From assembly GCF_019733395.1 (NCBI RefSeq), contig NZ_JAIHOO010000001.1, forward strand, positions 868,001 through 932,000: a stretch of DNA of 64,000 nucleotides, in the 5' to 3' direction. Of this stretch, positions 50,686 through 59,150 are shown piece by piece. The translations under genes and the position numbers were made by a program. The DNA comes from Lysobacter sp. BMK333-48F3. GTDB taxonomy: Bacteria; Pseudomonadota; Gammaproteobacteria; Xanthomonadales; Xanthomonadaceae. How positions within the stretch are numbered: the first letter of the stretch is position 1; the number at the start of each line of letters is the position of its first letter. Under the pieces are notes generated by a model. The model saw only the letters and a program-made list of their open reading frames with translations. It was not told the DNA's origin and did not search any database.

Positions 50686-52866
50686 TCAGGCCAGGCGCAG
50701 CGGCAGCTCGCGCAGCCGCTTTTGGGTCAGGGCGAACACGGCATTGGCCACCGCCGCCGCCACCGGCGCGGTGCCGGGTTCGCCGGCGCCGCCCATCTTT
50801 TCGCTGCTGGGCACGATGTGCACCTCGATCTGCGGCGACTCGTCCAGGCGCAGCACACGGTAGTCGTGGAAGTTCGACTCCTGCACGCGTCCGTCCTTGA
50901 AGCTCAGCGCGCTGTACAACGCCGCGCCGAGGCCGAAGTTGATGCCCGATTCCATCTGCGCGCGCACCCCGTCGGGATTGACCGCCAGGCCGCAGTCGAT
51001 CGCGCAGACGAAACGGTGCACGCGGATCGCCTTGCCGCCGCCGGCGACGTCCTGCAACGAGACCTCGGCGACCTGGGCGATGTAGCTGCCGAAGGATTCG
51101 TGCACGGCCACGCCGCGCGCGCGGCCCTCGGCCGGCTTGGCGCCCCAGCCGGCTTTCTCCGCGGCCAGGTTCAGCGCGGCGAGATGGCGCGGATGATCCT
51201 TCAGCAAGCCGCGCCGGTACGCGACCGGGTCCTGGCCCGCGGCGTGGGCGAGTTCGTCGATCAGGCTTTCCATGATGAAGCCGTTGTAGCTGTGGCCGAC
51301 CGATCGCCACCACAGCACCGGGATCCCGGTGGACGGCGAATGCAGGTCGACGCGGTGATCGGCGATGGCCTTGATGTAGGGAGAGTCGGCCACGCCCTCG
51401 ACCGAGGTCGCGTCGACCCCGTTCTTGACCATCACCGCTTCGAACGGCGAGCCGGCGGCGATCGATTGCCCGACCAGGACATGTTTCCAGGCCACCGGGC
51501 GGCCCTGCCCGTCCAGGCCGATCTTGGCCTGTTGCAGGTACATCGGCCGGTAGTAGCCGCCGCGCACGTCGTCTTCGCGCGTCCACACCGTCTTGACCGG
51601 CTTGCCGGCGGCCTTGGCCACCTGCACCGCTTCGGCGACGAAGTCCGAGGTCGGCGTCGCGCGCCGGCCGAAGCCGCCGCCGAGGAACATCGTGTGGATC
51701 TTGACCTGCTCGGGCTTGAGCCCGGCGATCTTGGCCGCGACCTGCTGGTCCAGGGTCTGGAACTGGGTGCCGGTCCAGATCTCGCACTGGCCGTCGGCGA
51801 TCTTGACCGTGCAGTTCAACGGCTCCATGGGCGAATGCGCCAGATACGGCACGTGATACTCGGCCTCGACCGTGCGCGCCGCCTTGGCCAGCGCCGCGTC
51901 GACATCGCCGGCCTGGCTCGCGACCGCGCCCGGGGTGACGGCGAGCCGGCGGAACTCTTCGCGCAACTGGCCGGTATCCAGGCCGGCGTGCGGGCCGAGG
52001 TCCCAGTCGATCTTGAGCGCGTCGCGGCCGAGCTTGGCCGCCCAGTAGTGATCGGCGACCACGGCCACGCCGCTGGGCACCTGGACCACGTCGCGCACGC
52101 CCGGCACCGCCTTGGCCGCGGCGGCGTCGAAGGATTTGACCGTACCGCCGAACACCGGCGCGCGCGCGACCAGCGCGGTCAGCAAGCCCTCGAACTGCAC
52201 GTCCATGCCGAACTTGGCCCGGCCGTCGATCTTCTCCGGGCCGTCCAGGCGCTTGGTCGGCTTGCCGATGATCTTCCAGTCCTTGGCGTCCTTGAGCTTG
52301 GGCGGTTGCCCCGGCGCCGGCAGCTTGGCCGCGTCGGCGGCGAGCTCGCCGTAGCTCGCGCGGCGCTCGCCGGCGATGGCCATGCCGTTTCCGGTGCGGA
52401 CCTGGTCGGCCGCCACGCCGAAGCGTTGCGCCGCGGCCGCGACCAGCAGCGCGCGCGCGGTGGCGCCGGCCTGCCGATAGCGGTCGAACTCCGACCAGGT
52501 GCTGGTCGAACCGCCGGTCATCTGCATGCCGAACGCGGTATGCGCATAGGCCTGCGCCGCCGGCGCGTGCTCGACCCGGATCTTCGACCAGTCGGCGTCG
52601 AGTTCTTCGGCGATCAGCATCGCCAGGCCGGTCCAGATGCCCTGGCCCATCTCCGAGTGCGACAGCAATACGGTGACGGCGTCGTCCTCGCCGATCCGCA
52701 GGAACGCGTTCGGCGCGAACCCGGCCGACACGGCCGCGGCCTGCGCCGGCGCGGCGGCGGCGAAACGGCGCGCGCCGGGAACCACGAAACCGACCACCAG
52801 GCCGCCGCCGATCAGCGCGCCGGCCTTGAGGAATTGGCGCCGCGAAGGCGCGGGTACGGTGCTCAC
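50686..52866 (-). CDS. Molybdenum hydroxylase large subunit, isoquinoline 1-oxidoreductase beta type
   Basis: A 726-residue xanthine-dehydrogenase-superfamily large subunit that binds Mo-molybdopterin cytosine dinucleotide. The N-terminus SRRQFLKAGALIGGGLVVGF is a twin-arginine signal, so the folded enzyme goes to the periplasm. LLSHSEMGQGIWTGLAMLIAEEL, SPMEPLNCTVK, GGGFGRRATPT (MoCo-binding loop) and the end region RVHRFVCAIDCGLAVNPDGV are typical of IorB/Mop-like family. The natural substrate is unknown (aldehydes or N-heterocycles are possible). It lies between the 2Fe-2S subunit and diheme cytochrome genes. Confidence 0.92.
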   Translation of the reverse strand: MSTVPAPSRRQFLKAGALIGGGLVVGFVVPGARRFAAAAPAQAAAVSAGFAPNAFLRIGEDDAVTVLLSHSEMGQGIWTGLAMLIAEELDADWSKIRVEHAPAAQAYAHTAFGMQMTGGSTSTWSEFDRYRQAGATARALLVAAAAQRFGVAADQVRTGNGMAIAGERRASYGELAADAAKLPAPGQPPKLKDAKDWKIIGKPTKRLDGPEKIDGRAKFGMDVQFEGLLTALVARAPVFGGTVKSFDAAAAKAVPGVRDVVQVPSGVAVVADHYWAAKLGRDALKIDWDLGPHAGLDTGQLREEFRRLAVTPGAVASQAGDVDAALAKAARTVEAEYHVPYLAHSPMEPLNCTVKIADGQCEIWTGTQFQTLDQQVAAKIAGLKPEQVKIHTMFLGGGFGRRATPTSDFVAEAVQVAKAAGKPVKTVWTREDDVRGGYYRPMYLQQAKIGLDGQGRPVAWKHVLVGQSIAAGSPFEAVMVKNGVDATSVEGVADSPYIKAIADHRVDLHSPSTGIPVLWWRSVGHSYNGFIMESLIDELAHAAGQDPVAYRRGLLKDHPRHLAALNLAAEKAGWGAKPAEGRARGVAVHESFGSYIAQVAEVSLQDVAGGGKAIRVHRFVCAIDCGLAVNPDGVRAQMESGINFGLGAALYSALSFKDGRVQESNFHDYRVLRLDESPQIEVHIVPSSEKMGGAGEPGTAPVAAAVANAVFALTQKRLRELPLRLA

Positions 52867-52974
52867 ATCGACCTCCTGAACGTGGCGGATCGCTCGGGCG
52901 GCTGCGCTGCGCGCAGCGGCGCCGGCGGATCGGCTGCGTAAGACGGAACGGCGGAAAGCGGACTACGGGACGCG

Positions 52975-53430
52975 TCAGGCCTTGCCGATTTCGGCCGCGC
53001 GCTTCACCGCCGCGCGGATCCGCGGATAGGTGCCGCAGCGGCACAGGTTGCCGGACAAGGCCTGGTCGATATCGGCGTCGCTGGGCGCGGGAATCTTCGC
53101 CAGCAAGGCCGCGGCGGACATGATCTGGCCGGACTGGCAGTAGCCGCACTGGACCACGTCGACCTCGGCCCAGGCGCGCTGCACCGGATGGCTGCCGTCC
53201 GTCGACAGGCCTTCGATGGTGACGATGGTCTTGCCTTCGACGCTGGACGCCGGGGTCACGCAGGCGCGGCGCGGGGCGCCGTCGACGTGCACGGTGCAGG
53301 CGCCGCACTGGGCGATGCCGCAGCCGAATTTGGTGCCGGTGAGCTGCATCAGGTCGCGCAGTACCCACAGCAGGGGCATGTCCGGCGGCGCATCGATCTC
53401 GTGCTCGCGGCCGTTGACGTTGAGCTTCAT
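52975..53430 (-). CDS. 2Fe-2S small subunit of molybdenum hydroxylase (IorA-like)
   Basis: A 151-residue iron-sulfur subunit. The N-terminal plant-type cluster has [21 protein letters not shown] (Cys about 38, 43, 46, 58) and the C-terminal helical cluster has CGYCQSGQI and CRCGTYPRI. The protein has no signal; it would be carried to the periplasm by the Tat signal of the large subunit. ATG 53430 gives the usual MKLNVNG start. It is the first gene of the trio (small subunit, large subunit, diheme cytochrome), 108 bp from the large subunit gene. Confidence 0.94.
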   Translation of the reverse strand: MKLNVNGREHEIDAPPDMPLLWVLRDLMQLTGTKFGCGIAQCGACTVHVDGAPRRACVTPASSVEGKTIVTIEGLSTDGSHPVQRAWAEVDVVQCGYCQSGQIMSAAALLAKIPAPSDADIDQALSGNLCRCGTYPRIRAAVKRAAEIGKA

Positions 53431-53766
53431 CGGAATCCCTCGCGGCGGCTGGGGTCGCCCGAGCCTACTCCGCAAATATCGCAGCCGCCATATCGGCGCG
53501 CGCGTCCTGCGACCAAAGGACGATGCGCCGCAGCAACGCCGACGCGGCGACGCGGTCGCGAGCGCTTGCCGGATTCTGCGCGTCGGATCGGCCTCGGCCG
53601 GAAGGGTGGACGGCCGCGGCGCGGCCCAACGCGCATCGGCGCAGGCTCCGCGCGCGCGGGCCGCGCTTGCCCAAAACTGCCTGCCGCGGCGCAGCATCGC
53701 CGAGCCGCGTGCGGCCGGCGCGCAGATCGTTCTAGACTCGGCCAACTCCGTCTGCGCGAGCTCCGC
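53431..53766. other. Divergent intergenic region of the molybdenum hydroxylase genes
   Basis: A 336-bp gap between the leftward enzyme genes and the rightward XdhC/MocA-like genes, presumably with a shared regulatory region. It is GC-rich with no clear palindrome, repeat or small gene. Confidence 0.4.
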
Positions 53767-54783
53767 ATGGCCGATTCGCCGGACCCGACGATCCCGCAGC
53801 GCAGCGCGCCCGGCGGCGCGCGCGCGGTGCTCGAAGCCAGCGCCGCGGCGGCCGCGCGCGGCGATCCCGCGGCGCTGGCGGTGGTGCTGGAAACCCAGGG
53901 CTCGACCTATGTCCGCCCGGCGGCGATGGCCTTGTTCGGCGCCCGCGGCGGTCAGGTCGGCTGGCTCAGCGGCGGCTGCATCGAGCCGGAGATCGAGCTG
54001 CGCGCGCAGGAAGTCGCGCTCAGCCAGGGCATCGACTGGCTGGAGATCGATACCCGCCACGACGAAGACCTGTTCGCCGGCTCCGCGGTCGGCTGCCGCG
54101 GCCGCCTGCGCCTGGCCCTGCTGCCGCTGGCCGGCTTGCGCGACTGGCCGGTGCTGGTCGACGAATGGCGCCGCGGCCATGGCGACCTGCGCCTGGAGAT
54201 CCGCGGCGACGGCGCGCTGCGCGCCGCGGTCGGCGACGAGCGCTTGCGCTGGACTCTCCCGGTCAACACGCCGCCCTGGGCCGGCGGCGCGACGGCGGCC
54301 TGGTCGCTGGAGATCGCCGCGCCGCCGTCGGTGCTGGTGCTCGGCGCCGGCCCGGAAACGCCGGCGCTGCTGCCGCTGCTGCGCACCCTGGGCTGGATGA
54401 CCAGCCTGGTCGAACGCCGGCCGCGCTGGGCCGGCCTGGCCGCGCTGGCCGATCATGCGATCGAACGCAGCCCGGCGCAGGCCTTGGCCGTGACCCGTCC
54501 GCACGACGCGGCGGTGGTCATGCACCACCATTTCGAACTCGACCGCGAAGCCCTGGAGCACCTGGGCGACAGCCCCGGCGGCCAGGCGATCGGCTTCGTC
54601 GGCCTGCTCGGCCCGGCGGCGCGGCGCGACGATCTGTTCCGGGTGCTGCCGGCCAGCGCGCGCGATTCGCTGCGCCCGCGCCTGCACGCGCCGATCGGTT
54701 TGCCGCTGGGCGGCCACGGCCCGGAAGCGATCGCGCTGAGCGTGGCCGCGCAACTGCAGCGCCACCGCCACGGCGGAGACTGA
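53767..54783 (+). CDS. XdhC/CoxI-family molybdenum cofactor sulfuration/insertion protein
   Basis: A 338-residue chaperone of molybdenum hydroxylases. The XdhC_CoxI domain is clear: [14 protein letters not shown] (about residues 43-57), [17 protein letters not shown], and the C-terminal Rossmann part [47 protein letters not shown]. These proteins bind Moco and help to sulfurate and insert it into the apoenzyme. It is divergent from the enzyme genes and ends 3 bp before the MocA-like gene, so the two maturation genes form an operon. Confidence 0.92.
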   Translation: MADSPDPTIPQRSAPGGARAVLEASAAAAARGDPAALAVVLETQGSTYVRPAAMALFGARGGQVGWLSGGCIEPEIELRAQEVALSQGIDWLEIDTRHDEDLFAGSAVGCRGRLRLALLPLAGLRDWPVLVDEWRRGHGDLRLEIRGDGALRAAVGDERLRWTLPVNTPPWAGGATAAWSLEIAAPPSVLVLGAGPETPALLPLLRTLGWMTSLVERRPRWAGLAALADHAIERSPAQALAVTRPHDAAVVMHHHFELDREALEHLGDSPGGQAIGFVGLLGPAARRDDLFRVLPASARDSLRPRLHAPIGLPLGGHGPEAIALSVAAQLQRHRHGGD

Positions 54784-54786
54784 GCG

Positions 54787-55515
54787 ATGGCGCATGTGGC
54801 GGTGGTGCTCGCTGCCGGCGGCAGCCGGCGCCTGGGCCGGCCCAAGCAATTGCTGACCCGCGCCGGCGAACCGCTGCTGCGCCGCAGCGCGCGCCTGGCC
54901 CTGGCCAGCGGCGCGGCGCGCACCCTGGTCGTGCTCGGCGCCGAACCCGACACCATGGCCGTGGCCTTGTTCGGCCTGGATCTGGAATGCGTGCTCAATC
55001 CCGACTGGGCGGACGGTTTGGCCGGCAGCCTGCGCTGCGCCGCGCGCGCGCTGGGCGCAGATGCGGCCGCGGTGTTGGTGCTCGGTTGCGATCAGCCGGC
55101 ATTAGAAGCCGATCACCTGCAGCGGCTGCTGCACGGCGCGGCGACCGCGGCCAGCGGATGCGCAGCGACGGTGCATGGCAAAGAGTTCGCACTCGACTCG
55201 AGGGTCGGTTCGGCCTCAGTCGTGGCGGCGGCCGACGCGCAGATCGCAGCGATCGCGGCGAGAAGGCCGAACACACCGCGGATTCCGGGCACCGCGATCG
55301 CGCCGGCCCTGGGCGTACCGGCCGTGCTGTCGCCGGCGTTGTGGCGCGAAGCCGCGCAACTGCACGGCGACCGCGGCTTCGGCGCCGCCCTGCGACGGCT
55401 GCCCGCCGATGCGGTGTGGCGGTTGCGGGCACCGGAGCTGCAGCACGATCTCGACACGCCAGAAGACCTGGCGCTGGCGGTCGCGTGCGGTTGGATCGAT
55501 GCGCCGGTGGCTTGA
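54787..55515 (+). CDS. MocA-like molybdenum cofactor nucleotidyltransferase
   Basis: A 242-residue NTP transferase (CTP:molybdopterin type). N-terminal [18 protein letters not shown] (about residues 6-23) is the nucleotide-binding signature and [15 protein letters not shown] holds the metal-binding Asp. It would convert Moco to the cytosine dinucleotide form used by the adjacent hydroxylase. Residues about 126-165 (from [12 protein letters not shown] to [10 protein letters not shown]) appear to be extra compared with the usual family sequence between the GxxxAS region and the LGVPAVL motif. It is 3 bp after the xdhC-like gene. Confidence 0.87.
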   Translation: MAHVAVVLAAGGSRRLGRPKQLLTRAGEPLLRRSARLALASGAARTLVVLGAEPDTMAVALFGLDLECVLNPDWADGLAGSLRCAARALGADAAAVLVLGCDQPALEADHLQRLLHGAATAASGCAATVHGKEFALDSRVGSASVVAAADAQIAAIAARRPNTPRIPGTAIAPALGVPAVLSPALWREAAQLHGDRGFGAALRRLPADAVWRLRAPELQHDLDTPEDLALAVACGWIDAPVA

Positions 55516-55623
55516 GTCGGCGGCAATGTCGCCACTCCAGGCCCGTGACGCCCAATCCTGGGGTTTGCGACCACGCCATTTCGATTACGACGCCATCGTC
55601 AGCCGTTGGGTTCGTCGGATTAC

Positions 55624-55750
55624 GGTCGCGGCTCACGCCGCTCCTACAGGGGTGGGGCTGCGCGTGCGGCCAGGCAGCAAATGCACACCGACAGGCGCCC
55701 GGGCTTCGGTCTTCGAATCCCGAATCCCCAATCTCGAATCTCGAATCCGG
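55624..55750. repeat. GTAGGAGC-type hairpin plus GAATCCC-type tract
   Basis: A 24-bp copy of the dispersed hairpin (reverse orientation) at 55624-55647 is followed by a degenerate tract 55712-55750 of CGAATCCCGAATCCCCAATC type. The 302-bp gap 55516-55817 has no supported gene. Confidence 0.8.
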
Positions 55751-55817
55751 CAACAGGAGGCCCGCGCCGCCCGGCCAGACTCCCTGTCGGCCGGGCGGCG
55801 CAAACCGCACGCCGGCC

Positions 55818-56033
55818 CTAGGGAACCAACGTGCCAAACACGGGTCGCGACTCGTCGTCGACGACATGCAGCCACAAGCCCTGCGGTGCGTGCGCGGCGT
55901 ATTTGCGCGCCTGCGGCAACACCGCGCGCAGCGCCGCTTCCGGGCTGCGGTATTCCTGCGCGATCTCGGCTACCGCTACCGCCAGCGCCTGATCGTCGCT
56001 GCCATCACGTTGCTTCAGTTCGACGCGAAACAT
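55818..56033 (-). CDS. Small protein of unknown function
   Basis: A possible 71-residue cytoplasmic protein (MFRVELKQRDGSDDQALAVA... ending in WLHVVDDESRPVFGTLVP). It has a plausible ribosome site (AAGGAT, 6-7 bp before ATG 56033) and normal codon use, with a likely promoter in the AT-richer DNA to its right. No named family. An isolated gene between repeat DNA and a LysR gene. Confidence 0.6.
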   Translation of the reverse strand: MFRVELKQRDGSDDQALAVAVAEIAQEYRSPEAALRAVLPQARKYAAHAPQGLWLHVVDDESRPVFGTLVP

Positions 56034-56387
56034 GGCTCATCCTTGTGAAAAGCGACCGGCTCGGTCTGGGGGATTGCCCGCTTGCAGCGGGTCTGGATCC
56101 GGGTGCCGTCGTGCAGATCAAAGATGCGTCGTGCGTGAACAAGAAACCGTCGTCGGAGTCCTCCTAAGCGTGTAGGAATTTTCCGAATCATGTGTGCTAC
56201 GAGTCACAAGTTTCAAAAGAAACAGTGGACTTCCGTGAGTAAACGGATAGGCAACGCGATTCCGGCCGTTTCCGTCCGGTCTCGGCGCCTGGAAAGGCCG
56301 CCTTGCGTCGCAGCCATTCTCGGCATCGGCTGAGCGCAGGCCTTGCCGTTGTCCCGGCCCGCAAGGGACGCAGGGGATCAAGCCCGC
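56034..56387. other. Intergenic region with a low-GC stretch
   Basis: 354 bp without a convincing gene. 56160-56260 is much poorer in GC (near 45 percent) than its surroundings. On the minus strand it holds TTGAAA near 56210 and CATGAT about 18 bp further, acceptable -35/-10 boxes for the small gene at 55818. From about 56360 to 56405 runs a diverged AGGGACG...CGTCCC hairpin that extends into the LysR gene. Confidence 0.45.
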
Positions 56388-56405
56388 TTAATCCGCTCCG
56401 TCCCC
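56360..56405. repeat. Third copy of the AGGGACGGAGGGGTTAAGC hairpin, overlapping a gene end
   Basis: A diverged copy of the long hairpins at 9935 and 10144: GCAAGGGACGCAGGGGATCA, then AGCCCGCTTAATCCGCTCCG and TCCCC. Its right arm contains the TAA stop (minus strand, 56388-56390) of the LysR-type gene and its last five or so codons. Confidence 0.75.
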
Positions 56406-57296
56406 GGCCCCGTCCAGCCTCGTCCGCAAACCGGCGAAGCCCTCGCGCATGGCGTCGCTGAAGGCGCGGACGCGGGCGTTGCGGCGCAGGTCCGGGTGGC
56501 TGAGCAGCCACAAGTCGGAACCCAGGCCGTCGATCGGCGCGCCGACCCGCGCCAGGCGCCGGTCGGCATCGCCGAGGTAGCACGGAAGCACGGCCAGGCC
56601 GATCGCGCTCGCCGCCGCTTCGCGCAGGGCCAGCAGGCTGTCGGCGCGCAGCGCCGCGCGCTGGTCGTAGCCCTGCCGGCGCAGCCACTGCGCCATCGCG
56701 ATATGCGCCAGGCTGCCGTCCGGCACCACCCAGTCGGCGCGGTCCAGGGCCTCGGCGCCGCCGCGCAGGCGCAGGTTGCGCGCCCGATACACGGCGACCG
56801 CGATGCGCGCCAGGCGGCGCCCGATCAACCCCTCCGGCGGCTGTCCGCCGGGACGCAGGGCGACGTCGGCCTCGCGCCGGCCGAGGTCGCGCACGGCGTT
56901 GTCGGCGTACAGCTCGATGACGATGCCGGGATGATCGCGGCGGAACTTCGCCAGCAACGGCAGCAGCAGCCCGTGCAGCAGCGGCTCGACCGTGGTCACC
57001 CGGATCCGCCCGCTCGGTCGCGCATCCGCGCCGGCGAGACGGCGCTCGGTCTCGCCGATGCGGGTCTCGATCTCGGCCGCGACCGCGATCACCTCGTCGC
57101 CGGCCGGCGTCGGCGTGTAGCCGTCGCGGGCGCGTTCGAACAGGCGCGCGCCGAGGCGGCGCTCGATCGCGTTGATCCGGCGGAACACCGTGGGATGGCT
57201 CACGCCCAACCGCTTGGCGGCGCCGTTGAGCGAACCGGCGCGGCCGATGGCGAGCAGGAACCGGTAGTCGTCCCAGGCCAGGGATTGTTCGTTCAT
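56388..57296 (-). CDS. LysR-family transcriptional regulator
   Basis: A 302-residue regulator. The winged helix spans about residues 9-68 (DDYRFLLAIGRAGSLNGAAKRLGVSHPTVFRRINAIERRLG), followed by the linker helix and a periplasmic-binding-protein-like effector domain (about 95-290). ATG 57296 is chosen; the frame stays open upstream but the extension is not family-like. It is divergent from the AhpD-like gene 97 bp away and probably controls it and itself; the inverted repeat TGCAA-N7-TTGCA just at its start is a candidate site. Its stop codon lies inside a repeat element. Confidence 0.93.
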   Translation of the reverse strand: MNEQSLAWDDYRFLLAIGRAGSLNGAAKRLGVSHPTVFRRINAIERRLGARLFERARDGYTPTPAGDEVIAVAAEIETRIGETERRLAGADARPSGRIRVTTVEPLLHGLLLPLLAKFRRDHPGIVIELYADNAVRDLGRREADVALRPGGQPPEGLIGRRLARIAVAVYRARNLRLRGGAEALDRADWVVPDGSLAHIAMAQWLRRQGYDQRAALRADSLLALREAAASAIGLAVLPCYLGDADRRLARVGAPIDGLGSDLWLLSHPDLRRNARVRAFSDAMREGFAGLRTRLDGAGDGAD

Positions 57297-57313
57297 GCAA
57301 ACCCAGCTTGCAT
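57295..57313. promoter_or_regulatory. Inverted repeat ATGCAA-N7-TTGCAT, candidate LysR-type operator
   Basis: Six-base arms separated by ACCCAGC form a 19-bp dyad that covers the first base pairs of the LysR gene start and lies 81 bp upstream of the divergent AhpD-like gene. Size and place suit an autoregulatory LysR-type (T-N11-A) site. Confidence 0.5.
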
Positions 57314-57393
57314 TACTTGCGGAATGTATTTCATCGACGAACATCCTAGCCTGATCCGGCCGCATCCCCCGATGCCTCCTCAAGGAACCACCG

Positions 57394-57855
57394 ATGTCCG
57401 CCCGCCTGGATTACAACGCCGTCGACCCGCAAGGCACCCGCGCGCTCGCCGGCCTGCAGCGCTACGTCGACCACAGCGGCCTGGAGCGCACGCTGATCGA
57501 CCTGGTCAACGTCCGCGTCTCGCAGATCAACGGCTGCGCCTACTGCATCCGCCTGCACACCGAGGAAGCGGTCGCGCGCGGCGAAAGCCACCGCCGGCTG
57601 CATCTGCTGCGGGTCTGGGCGGAAGGCCCGTTCAGCGCCCGCGAGCGCGCCGCGCTGCGCTGGGCCGAGGCGGTCACCGACGTCAACCGCGCGCATCCCT
57701 CGGACGACGCCTATGCCGAAGCGCGCGCGCAATTCGCCGACCAGGATCTGGTCGCGCTGACCTACGCGGCGATTGCGATGAACGCCTGGAACCGGCTCGC
57801 CATCGCCTTCCGCAAGCCCGATCCGGCGCTGGCCGAGCCCGCGACGCAGGGGTAG
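57394..57855 (+). CDS. Carboxymuconolactone decarboxylase/AhpD-like protein
   Basis: A 153-residue protein of the CMD/AhpD family. The active motif is NGCAYCIRLHTEEA (CxxC-x3-His, about residues 47-60), typical of peroxidase-related members that use the Cys pair as a redox centre; the rest of the helices (ERAALRWAEAVTDV, YAAIAMNAWNRLAIAF) match. It is divergent from a LysR regulator, which fits inducible control. Its stop TAG lies within a dispersed hairpin repeat. Confidence 0.93.
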   Translation: MSARLDYNAVDPQGTRALAGLQRYVDHSGLERTLIDLVNVRVSQINGCAYCIRLHTEEAVARGESHRRLHLLRVWAEGPFSARERAALRWAEAVTDVNRAHPSDDAYAEARAQFADQDLVALTYAAIAMNAWNRLAIAFRKPDPALAEPATQG

Positions 57856-58007
57856 CAGCGACGCGAGTCGCGACCAACCGCAGCGCGGCGATACCACGCT
57901 GGCTCCGAAGCCGCGCAGCCCCATGCCCTCGAAGCATCGGCTATGCGGTTGCGGCTGCAGCGCTCGCGCACGTCGCTGCGGTTGGTCGCGGTTCGCGTCG
58001 CCCTTAC
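57852..58007. repeat. Long inverted repeat between two convergent genes
   Basis: 57852-57886 (GTAGCAGCGACGCGAGTCGC and on to AACCGCAGCG) pairs with 57974-58007 (CGCTGCGGTTGGTCGCGG to CCCTTAC) with few mismatches. Each arm resembles the array units at 2.6-2.9 kb. It lies between the AhpD-like gene and the convergent methyltransferase gene and may end both transcripts. Confidence 0.8.
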
Positions 58008-58029
58008 CCCTAAGCGCCTAAGCGCGGGC

Positions 58030-58830
58030 TCAGAACCGGTAACGCACCACCCGGCCGAGGCGGCGCAGCCAGACCCAGCGGTCGTACAGCGCGAACGGCC
58101 AACGCTGCGCCGGCGGCAGCGCGGCGATCTCCGGCAACTCCGATACCCGCGGCTCGTCGACGAACTGCAGCCGCGGATGCCAGCGGCCCAGGTCGGTCTG
58201 CGCCCAGTCGCCGATCCGCGCCTGGGTGGCGCGGATCATCGGCGCCTTGCGCAACAGGCGCAGCGCCAGCGGGCTGTAGACGTCGCACAGCAATTGGCCG
58301 CCGTGCGGGAACGCCTCGATCAGCCGGCGCACCAGTTCGCGCGCGCGGTCTTCGTCGAGGTAGGGAAACAGGCCTTCGGCGATCACCAGCACCGGCCGGT
58401 CGCCGTCCAGGCGCGCGATCCAGTCCGGCTCCATGACGTTGATCGGCAGCGTGCGGTAACGGCCGGCGCGCTGCGGCAGCAGTTCCTGCCGCAAGCGGAT
58501 CACTTCGGGAAAATCCAGGTCGATCCAGTCGACCTCCACGCCCGGTTCGACCCGGAACACGCGCGAGTCCAGTCCGCAGGCCAGATGCAGGACCAGGGTG
58601 TCGGCGCGCGACTGCAGCGCGGCGCGGGTCCAGCCGTCGATGACCCGCGCGCGCAGAGCGATGCCGCGGATGTCGACCGGGCGCAGGCGGAAACGGGCGA
58701 AGTCGTAGTCGACGCGCCGGATCAGGTCGTCGGCCAGGCCGTCGCGCAGGATCGACGGCGTGGCGCGGTTGTCCATCGCCTTGGCGTACAAGGTGATCAG
58801 CAAGGTTTCCTGGCTGCCTTCCAGGCGCAT
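58030..58830 (-). CDS. Class I SAM-dependent methyltransferase, leucine carboxyl methyltransferase family
   Basis: A 266-residue O-methyltransferase of the LCMT/TcmP type. Evidence: DYDFARFRLRPVDIRGIALRARVID (family N-terminal helix), SAM motif VLHLACGLDSRVFRV (about residues 81-95), DLDFPEVIRLRQELLP, and AEGLFPYLDEDRARELVRRL. The bacterial members methylate carboxyl or hydroxyl groups of small molecules or polyketides; the substrate is unknown. It is convergent with the AhpD-like gene and divergent from the DedA-rhodanese gene. Confidence 0.9.
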   Translation of the reverse strand: MRLEGSQETLLITLYAKAMDNRATPSILRDGLADDLIRRVDYDFARFRLRPVDIRGIALRARVIDGWTRAALQSRADTLVLHLACGLDSRVFRVEPGVEVDWIDLDFPEVIRLRQELLPQRAGRYRTLPINVMEPDWIARLDGDRPVLVIAEGLFPYLDEDRARELVRRLIEAFPHGGQLLCDVYSPLALRLLRKAPMIRATQARIGDWAQTDLGRWHPRLQFVDEPRVSELPEIAALPPAQRWPFALYDRWVWLRRLGRVVRYRF

Positions 58831-59150
58831 CGGCGGCTCCGCGGACGCCGCCCGCGGATCGGGCGGACCCCGGCATTGTGCGGCCGGCGATGTTACGCGG
58901 CAGCGTAGGCGCCGGACATAGCGCAACGGATTTGCGCGAGCGGGTTCACGGACGCGAAGTTGCCGGCGCGCCCGCCGGTGGGCACGACGGCATCGGCGCC
59001 TCATGCGCGCGGGCGGCGGTCGTTCGCCGTGGCGCGCGCCGCCGGCGCAGTAGGCGCCCGAACGCTGCCGCAACACTGCGTCGCCGCGAAGCGATTGCGC
59101 CGCCGCCGGCGCCGGCCGAGACTGGCGTCCGCCCCGCCCGGAATCGCCCG
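58831..59150. other. Divergent intergenic region methyltransferase / DedA-rhodanese
   Basis: A 320-bp gap, GC-rich, with no clear palindrome or small gene. Open frames on both strands here are not supported by a ribosome site or family similarity. It should carry promoters for both neighbours. Confidence 0.4.

Noticed and set aside
56118..56381. Possible 87-residue gene on the minus strand
   Set aside because: Covers the low-GC stretch and a hairpin repeat, no ribosome site, composition unlike neighbouring genes.
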